Under the pieces are notes generated by a model. The model did not search any database. It had not been told where the DNA came from and saw only the letters and a list, made by a program, of their open reading frames with translations. The position numbers and the translations under genes were made by a program. A stretch of 64,000 nucleotides of DNA from Brienomyrus brachyistius (lineage: Eukaryota > Chordata > Actinopteri > Osteoglossiformes > Mormyridae): positions 1 through 64,000 of the forward strand of contig NW_026042445.1 of NCBI RefSeq assembly GCF_023856365.1. Direction: 5' to 3'. Every line of letters starts with the position of its first letter. Position 1 is the first letter of the stretch. This document shows, one piece after another, positions 57,301 through 64,000 of the stretch.

Positions 57301-60300
57301 CTTCGCCTGCATCACCACGAAGTCCCAGGTGTGGTTGATCCGTTTGTGCAACATGTTGTAGCTGTCCTGCGGAGACGATGTTTAAATGCGACATTGCCAG
57401 GTCGCACGGCTGGCTGCGTTGCTGCATGGGTTCACGTTATGACTCACAGGCCGAACCCCTCCCAGGATATCAGCTGGCAGTGTCGGATTCACAAACCCTC
57501 TTACTGATGAGAACCTAAAATGCGTTGACCCTGACGCAACATGGCGGCAAGTTGGTGGATGTCTATGTGCGATCCTACTATGTGCATAATTGGTGGGAGG
57601 TTTTCTTACACAAAAATGTTCTGAGGGCAGAAGGAAAATGATTGGTTCGGATAGATAACCAATCAGATTGCAGAGGAGGCAGGACCAAGACATCTGATTG
57701 GTTGCTCCTGCCTCCTCTAGTTGCTCGGATCCACCTCATGTACAATCTAATTGGTTATCTCTCTGAACCAATCATTTTTCCTTCTACCCTCATAATATTT
57801 TGTGTAAGTAAAACTCCCATGAGCATTCAGCTATCACATGATCTCATCAAGCAATGCTTCAGACCAGCGAATAAGAATAGCATTGAAATGTACATAAATA
57901 AAAATTTTCTCTTACCTTTTCATAGTCTATCAGCTGCCCTTGCTTTCTGATATTCTTCTTAGTCAAATAAATCGCTTTAGAAGAGCAAAAGAAAGACATG
58001 GCAAGAAACTGTGTTTTTCTATTATTCTAGTAAAGGGAAGTAATGATGTAATAGGCGAGCACATGATTAATAATTGGTAATCACCGTAATCTAGCTCGGA
58101 GGCTGGCCACTGCTGAGAGCTCCAGAAGTACGGAGTCTAGCAAAAAGGAGATGCTGTCATTTGAAACTATTCAGAAGCAGCGTGACAAAGGTGCTTTGTG
58201 ATTTAACATGTCAGGGACAAGGCGGGTGGAAGGCATTTTGCTACTTTAACTGGCATTGGTTCTCATACATCAGTGTTTCCCAATCCGGTCCTCGGCGACA
58301 CACAGATGATCCACGTTTTTGCTCCCTCCCAGCTCCCTACCAGACAGTCTACGTTTTTGCACCCTCTCAGCTCTGGAGCCCGGACCAGATTGAGAAATAC
58401 TGTCCTACACGGTAATTCCGCAGTCTCTCCAACGAATAGTTTCGATATGCGTGCCCCCCCACATGGCCACCACCCTCTCGCGCTGCCCTCCATCTGAAGA
58501 AACCGTGGTTTTAGGTTACCTGGAAGCGATACGGCGTCTCGTCGGGCCGCAGGACGAGCGTCCTGGGGTCCTTTAGGGGGTAAATGTAGCCGTGCTTCAC
58601 GATCAGATTCCCCACATGAAGTGCCTCTGAAAACACACAAAGTGGTCACTCATTTCCACGTAAACTACTCAAAGCTCAAACAAATCCACTACTCGTAGCC
58701 CAGATTTAGGCATAGTAATTCTCTAAATTTTTGTCAGTGGAATACAGTAGAACACACGATAACTAGAAACTGAGTAGGCATATTATATTTTATTTTACGG
58801 TATAGCAAGTAACTGGAAAAAACGTTGACATGGTGCACAGAATAAGCCGCGGGGATGGTGCATTCCTCATCGGAACTATAATTAATTACGAGTAATTGGG
58901 ACTTTCCACTTTCCGGCTGCCTCCGCGGCCATTGGCAGTCAGGCGCTCCCGGGGGTTTCAGACCGGCGCAGCAACAGCGCTGCTAGGGGGAAGCCTAGTG
59001 TTTACAGGGAGGGGTAACTGCTTACCGGGGCAACAGGTTTTTTGCCCATTCAAGTCTGTTAATGCATCTGCCATCTACTGCCTAAAAGTCCCCTCCTTTC
59101 CATTCCGACTTCTTTTCCAATCTGGGCTGTAAATCAGGGAAATCTGCTCCCTTGCTATTTAAAACCTCATCTGCATCGCCCGGGAATTCAGGACAACAGC
59201 GTCTTGCAGAAGTGCATAATGAGGGAGACGGATAGCGATATTTCTCCAGGCATGACTGACTGCCTCTGGCTATCAGCGAAGTTTGCATCGGGACTATCAA
59301 ACCGTACAGCTCAGCATGCGTAGCGGCGCGACTCGGGACTGGCCTACAGATTATTTGTACTAATAGCCTCTCAGCAGAAAGATAAATAATTCAGCAGATA
59401 AATTGACGCCAGGGGAAGAAAATCCCAAAAGCTTCAGGCGAATGGGGTGTCTATGTTATGGACAAGCTCAATTCTGACATTTATTAATTCACAGGCTCAG
59501 CAATATCAATGGAACAGAACATGCTTCTGTCAGACACGTGAATTGCATATGCTTACACATAAATGCAGCTAGGCTAATCTGTTGTATGGATGACAAATTC
59601 TATTACTTCATTTGTATTTATTATTCAAAAGACTCGTTTATTTCTGTTATTTTATTACAAAAAAAAAAAAACCTGATGACGTCTTTCGCCAGCAGGGGCG
59701 CCATCGTCGTCACGAAGGGAAAAAAACAATCGATTAACCTCACATAAGAGCACCAGGTAACGCTTCCCTACATACTTCTCGGCCCTACCTTCTTCCATGA
59801 TGGAGTACTTCTGAATTAGCCACTCCACGATATCATTTCCTGGGAAGGCATAGCGAGGAAGGCATCTAGTTAGAGTCGAGAAATGCATTAAGCCGTCATA
59901 AATCAAAAACGCTGAACTCGATAAATAAATTACATAAATAAATATGAGCGCAAGGAGATCGATGACAGTCTTAATGCACAGGATTCCCGAAGACCGCCGA
60001 TGTATGGGCTTTCCTGTGAAGGGCTTAAATGACCATTAGGACCCGGCCCCCGGGACACTGCACGGCCGGGTGTAAGACAACCCGGGCGGCACGAAAAATT
60101 ATTTTTAAAAAGTAAAATATGTATCGTGCACCTGTCATCGCATGTGGAATCACTGTGATTAACAGTCTTTGATTCTTCATCTTTATCCCCATGTCGGGAT
60201 CTTGCATCGCCACAATGACTTGTTCAATCTGGGATAAGAAGAATAGTCAAAATCGTGAAATCAAGGTGACGACAGACATAGTGAAAACGTTCAACCTAGT

Positions 60301-61181
60301 AATATAATAATTGCTTAATGTGTGATTTGATATGTAATCGTTATATTCATCATTAAATCACCGGAGAGACACACTCATATATTTAGGCATATATATAAGT
60401 AAACTACAAGGTTTTTCCTCTGACTATCTTAACTGCACGTCAAAGACGTTATCGGATATTCCCGACTACAGACTTTCGGTTTGATCATTTATTCGCGTTA
60501 TTAATTCGGCTCCTGATTACATTAAACTAAACATGCTCAGATTGTTACAACCTTTGCTTGTCGGTTATTTTTGGGATCTTTCTGGATGGGCTCAAGGCGG
60601 GGTCTGTAAGCACAAGCAAACTGCCAGCACTTTTGTTTTACATGAAAATAGTTTGATGTCGGCCTATTGCGTTATTGTCTGGCTATAATTTGGAGGCAAT
60701 ATTAAACAATAGGCCCATATATTGTAAATATACATGTTGTGTTGTTTTGTTGTTATCACAAACGTATAGCCTGATCATAAATTTCATGGATACCTGGATG
60801 TTGTATGTTCCATTATATTTATGAATGAATGATTTATGTGAAGTCTGGCTTAGATTCGAGAATTAATCATATAGATTAAAAAAAGTTTTCATTTAAAACT
60901 TATCTCATATAATAAAATCCTCGTCCGAACGAACATATGTCAGAATGAAAAAACATTTAAATTATTTTTGTGATGCATCAGTATCAATAGCTACAACGTC
61001 ATAACAGATATAGATATAATGCGGTTCATACTTTTGAAGTTGATGCGTATCTCCCGAAAAAAATCAACTCCAGAAGAGTCCGCGTCTGTAAATGCCTGAA
61101 CTTCGGAATCGATCCTACCTTTGTTAGGCGCGGCATCTGTGTCTTGCAGCTGTTCCCTTGGATAAAGATGTTAATTGTCAT
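51325..61181 (-). CDS. rgs11: Regulator of G-protein signalling 11, complete
   Basis: An R7-family GTPase-activating protein for Gi/o alpha subunits, working as an obligate dimer with Gbeta5. Exons in transcript order: 61181-61119, 60228-60132, 59839-59789, 58626-58520, 58136-58085, 57974-57916, 57366-57290, 56954-56873, 54984-54916, 54101-54078, 53789-53728, 53029-52916, 52822-52707, 52335-52248, 52119-51981, 51897-51815 and 51457-51325. All have GT/AG sites and sum to 1416 bases, 471 residues plus stop (human RGS11 is about 467). The DEP domain is about residues 25-106 ([20 protein letters not shown]), the GGL about 225-290 ([17 protein letters not shown]), and the RGS about 297-415 ([36 protein letters not shown]). 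The C-terminal [13 protein letters not shown] favours RGS11 over RGS9. The RGS motif reads FSVENL where FSGENL is usual. The exon-11 donor (AAAG|GTTGGA) is weak. Confidence 0.95.
52436..52606 (-). repeat. tRNA-like SINE copy in an rgs11 intron
   Basis: Contains GGGATTTGAGCTGATGACCT and GCAGATGC-type blocks of a common teleost SINE family, with a poly(T) run at about 52,460. Distinct from the GGAT-tailed family at 1289. Confidence 0.55.
53270..53345 (-). repeat. Short SINE remnant in an rgs11 intron
   Basis: TTAAGGGCCTTGTTCAAGGA and GGCTTGAACCGGCGACCTTC are the reverse complement of a box B-containing tRNA-like SINE head. Only about 75 bases remain. Confidence 0.55.
54163..54413. mobile_element. 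CCAAT-rich foldback element, copy 1
   Basis: The left half (TGGGAGTTTTACTTGCGCAA, then AATGTTCTGAGGGCA) is the imperfect reverse complement of the right half, which ends TGAGGGTAAAACTCCCA. The two halves could form a hairpin of about 110 bp. Both arms carry ATTGG/CCAAT boxes in pairs, including AACCAATCAGA. It has no coding capacity and lies in an rgs11 intron. A homologous copy is at 57,594-57,819. Confidence 0.8.
55660..55810 (+). repeat. tRNA-like SINE copy in an rgs11 intron
   Basis: GTGTGGCTGAGCGGGTTGGC resembles box A and GGTTGCCGGTTTAAATCCC resembles box B, spaced as in a tRNA-derived head. Confidence 0.55.
56575..56710 (-). repeat. tRNA-like SINE copy in an rgs11 intron
   Basis: Reverse-strand box B-like GGATTTGAACCAACAACCTT and the AAGGCCCTTGCTGAAAGGCC block match the family seen at 52,436 and 53,270. 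Confidence 0.55.
57594..57819. mobile_element. CCAAT-rich foldback element, copy 2
   Basis: Homologous to 54,163-54,413: TGGGAGG-TTTT start, an AATGTTCTGAGGGCAGAAGG block, the central CATCTGATTGGTTGCTCCTG, and an AAAACTCCCA end. It has the same inverted architecture and paired CCAAT boxes and lies in another rgs11 intron in the same orientation. Confidence 0.8.
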
Positions 61182-61704
61182 GCTTACAGCATCTCGATCT
61201 CCGGCGTTTGTGAAGTTGGGATTGATGCTGTCCTGTGTTTTTTTTTTCCTTCCACACTTAAGCTCTGCTTGTTACTGCCCCATAGCGGAGCGCAAGTGAA
61301 ACGGACTACCGGAGATTTGCACTGTTTTTCTGTTAGTGTGTATAATCAAAATATGACTCAGTTTGGCCAGTTAGAAAAATATGATAATAGAAAAGTATTC
61401 TTTTCCTCTCACTTTTTTTTCTTGATTTAATTACCGACTTCACGTACTTACACTGTGTCCCGTTGCACGATGTAATATTGCGAAACTATGATTTTGTGGC
61501 AGTGTTTTGTAAAGGAATTTTCCGTTTAATCATCGTCTTAGTATAAAGCTATATGGTTGTTCTGGTATCAGTGGACGTACATTATGTATTTTTTCTTCTC
61601 TTGAGCACCATGGTCATGACATGAAGCTCAGTCATTGATTACTCGCAAATGTTAGTAGTCATCCGCTGTTTATCTTGAAGATGTAAAAGTAGTGCGCGTA
61701 CATC

Positions 61705-61776
61705 TCCTCGTTAGTATAGTGGTGAGTATCCCCGCCTGTCACGCGGGAGACCGGGGTTCGATTCCCCGACGGGGAG
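61705..61776 (+). tRNA. tRNA-Asp(GTC)
   Basis: A 72-nt cloverleaf. The acceptor 5' strand TCCTCGT pairs with ACGGGGA (one T-G pair) and the discriminator is G. The D-arm contains TAGTATAGTGGTGAGTAT. The anticodon stem-loop CCCGCCTGTCACGCGGG has anticodon GTC, and the T-arm is CCGGGGTTCGATTCCCC. Box A and box B are intact and a T5 pol III terminator follows. It stands between the divergent rgs11 and u2af2 starts. Confidence 0.97.
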
Positions 61777-61786
61777 AGTCTGCATC

Positions 61787-61791
61787 TTTTT
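61787..61791 (+). terminator. RNA polymerase III T5 terminator
   Basis: The first run of at least four T residues downstream of the tRNA-Asp gene, 10 bases after its 3' end. Confidence 0.8.
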
Positions 61792-62335
61792 GCCTCGGTC
61801 TCAAAAGGCACCAAGCTAGAACCGGCCCCGTGTTAGTGGAAACGGGGCTTGTGACTTGTACTCATGCATAATATTCTGCGGGTCGCTCAGCAGCGCAGCA
61901 TATGAAACTAGACTCGGATTGTAAGTGTGTGGTTTTGATAATTGATGTATGGATGGATGGATCCTTAATAAGAGATATAAACAATAAGGTCCAGTCGCCA
62001 ACTAATCATGTAAAATACGTCATAAACTCATGGTTGTTAAACCCAGAATAAAAATGAAGACGTATAACTAGGAAAGTCAACTTGCACATTTCAATTTTGG
62101 TTCGATATAATCACGTTGTCCTTAACCCTCCAGTGCAGGAGGGGACGGTAATGCGCATCGAATGTTTCCGAACCTGTGTGTGATACAACCGAGGAAGAGC
62201 CGATGACTTCGGGGGAGGAGGGGCAGGCGACTCGGAAGAAAAAGCAGCAGAACCCAATGCAGCCTGTAGCCCATTCAAAGGCCTACTGTTGGACCTCTGC
62301 TTATTTTGCAATACGTCTTTAGTACGGACTGAAAA

Positions 62336-62384
62336 ATGTCCGATTTCGATGAGTTTGAGAAGCAGTTAAGCGAAAATCGGCAAG
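62336..62384 (+). CDS. u2af2: U2AF large subunit (U2AF65), coding exon 1
   Basis: Translation MSDFDEFEKQLSENRQ ends at a strong donor (G|GTAAGT) with one base of a split codon. Vertebrate U2AF2 begins with nearly the same peptide (MSDFDEFE.QL.EN.Q) and splices there before its RS domain. U2AF65 binds the polypyrimidine tract and recruits U2 snRNP in the nucleus. Only this exon is inside the window; the rest must lie to the right. Which teleost u2af2 paralogue it is cannot be told. Confidence 0.85.
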
Positions 62385-63777
62385 GTAAGTTTGGCTTTGA
62401 AGATCGGTGTATGCTCCCTGTTTTAGGGTAATAAAGTGGCCGGCGTGTCCTAGCGCCGAGGATGGTGCGGAGGGCACTTCTGCTGGTTCCGAAAAGAAAA
62501 GCGCGGCTGGGAAATCGGTGCCTTTTATCCGAGCGCTCGCCGATTCTGAAACCTGCCCGATTCTTCTTCTCCCAGCTGCCGCAGGATCCCCGAAAACTGA
62601 CCGCTTTGGTAAATCAGTGACATTCTTTGCTTGGCATTGTTATAGAGATCGCTAGGCCTGCATCCATCAGTGCCCGGCGTACATAACATGGACATTTCAA
62701 TGAAACGTTATTGGGGTGCACTCGATGTGAAAGCCTGCGGTTTTATTTATTTAATTATTTACCATTATACACTTGGATCATAAATTGCGACCCGCGTATT
62801 TTCATTCGCAGTAACACACTATGCATGGATGTTTGTTGCAAGCGTTATATTTTCAAGATCACGTTTAAAGTTTTATGCAAATAAAAACGACCGCGACCAC
62901 TTGATTTAAAGTCCGCACTTAATAACAGTGTTAGTTACTTGGTTTTTAAATACTACGACGAGTTTTCTATATAATGATATGATTTTGTCTCTTTCCGATG
63001 CACAATAGCCTTTCCCTTGGGTCCGAAATGCTGGCCCTGTCATCCGTACAGAATAAGTCTTTCTCACACGATCGCCGTTTCTTCATGATGTATAGACTCT
63101 AAAAATCAGCCGCGTTCCCTGGAATCATAACAACTGCTTTTAGGTCGTTATTGCAAAGTCTTGCACCTGTATCTACCTTTACAGCGGATAGCAGTAACTA
63201 ACAATGATGTACAGTTATATAACAATACACATATAACTTCATTAAAGTGCAGAGAATCCAGTAAACTGAATAAACTTAAGCCATACTAACGCAACTGAAA
63301 TATACAACATGCGTTACAACGGAGTCGAAAGTAGGATTGATTTATGTACCTATCAAATGGCAATCTTGTCATATCAGCTCCTTATCACTAAATCACTAAA
63401 ATGTCATTCGAAACGACCTGATTCGGCTAGACGAGCACTAAGTGCCGCCGTGTTTGATAAACTAGCAGTTCCAGTCATTCATATCTGCGCTCTGACTATG
63501 CCTGCGATTGCGGTAATTGGTTATTACCGATTTACGTAAGATGCATTGGCCGCTCCGTGTCTGTACTTTTGCAGCGGTGCATTACCGTAACGCTGTTATA
63601 ACTGATGCATGAAGCTGATTCCTCGAGCAGCACCTGCGTTTAAATGCTTCACTGAAAACTGCACCTTCAGGGATTTATTTAAGCTTCTATATGAAGGACC
63701 TGCTGGGATAGAAAGGTGATATTTTATTGCTAGTTTAATAAAGTGCTGTCTGTCAGATTGAAACGATATTAATTACC
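62385..63777 (+). other. u2af2 intron 1, partial
   Basis: Begins with the donor of exon 1 and contains no further supported exon. Frames at 62,407-62,655 and 63,309-63,539 have no coding support. Confidence 0.6.
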
Positions 63778-63921
63778 CATCCATCGTCCAACCAGTTATC
63801 TTAGTCAGGCTCCCCTGGAGCCTATTCCAGGCAAATTCCCCATACAGAGAGCAGAGGCAAAATTCAGGCCTCCAGACTCGGAGGCGTGAGGCAACTGTAC
63901 TCACCACTGTGCTCCTATATC
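63778..63921 (-). repeat. Diverged SINE fragment in u2af2 intron 1
   Basis: CCATCCATCGTCCAACCAGT, then GGAGCCTATTCCAGGC and AGGCGTGAGGCAACTGTACT, correspond to tail, body and tRNA-like head of the GGAT-tailed SINE superfamily. The middle of the body is deleted. Confidence 0.6.
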
Positions 63922-64000
63922 ATTAATTAGTCTGGTTATGTTTTTATTGTTTCACAACAGACTGACATTCAAGGGGATGTCCTTGTGCCCTTGAAATTAT

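Overview
The window is vertebrate genomic DNA, almost certainly from a teleost fish. It contains spliced genes with GT/AG introns, abundant teleost-style dispersed repeats (tRNA-headed SINEs, CR1/L2-like LINEs, Tc1/mariner, hAT, Ty3/gypsy), long (TA)n and (GT)n runs, and three vertebrate genes identifiable from exon translations. The exact lineage cannot be read from the sequence. No bacterial gene, CRISPR array or phage is present.

Positions 1 to about 39,980 are a transposon-dominated accessory region. It holds an inverted duplication around a SINE, Ty3/gypsy fragments, two degraded LINEs each interrupted by an LTR-type insertion, and a hAT-like transposase relic (14.2-19.6 kb) split by a young 3.16-kb LTR element and a hAT-type MITE. 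It also holds a Tc1 deletion derivative with a 188-codon open frame and a set of minus-strand exons of an unrecognised gene (21.7-25.8 kb). A zinc-finger/transposase-like relic lies at 28.6-30.6 kb, then a tRNA-Leu-like relic, a promoter-like module near 35.7 kb and a 2.4-kb satellite array (37.3-39.6 kb).

Positions 39,985-46,383 (+) carry the last 15 coding exons of clcn7, the lysosomal chloride/proton exchanger. The exons for its N-terminal portion are not visible anywhere upstream. clcn7 converges on rgs11 (51,325-61,181, -), for which 17 coding exons could be joined in phase into a complete 471-residue protein with DEP, GGL and RGS domains. rgs11 is head-to-head with u2af2, of which only coding exon 1 (62,336-62,384, +) is inside the window. 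A complete tRNA-Asp(GTC) gene sits in the roughly 1.15-kb space between their start codons.

The genes do not form a single pathway: clcn7 acts in lysosomes, rgs11 in G-protein signalling and u2af2 in splicing. The two most unusual items are the young LTR element, which has a minisatellite-encoded proline-rich frame and no visible pol, and a CCAAT-rich foldback repeat present twice in rgs11 introns.
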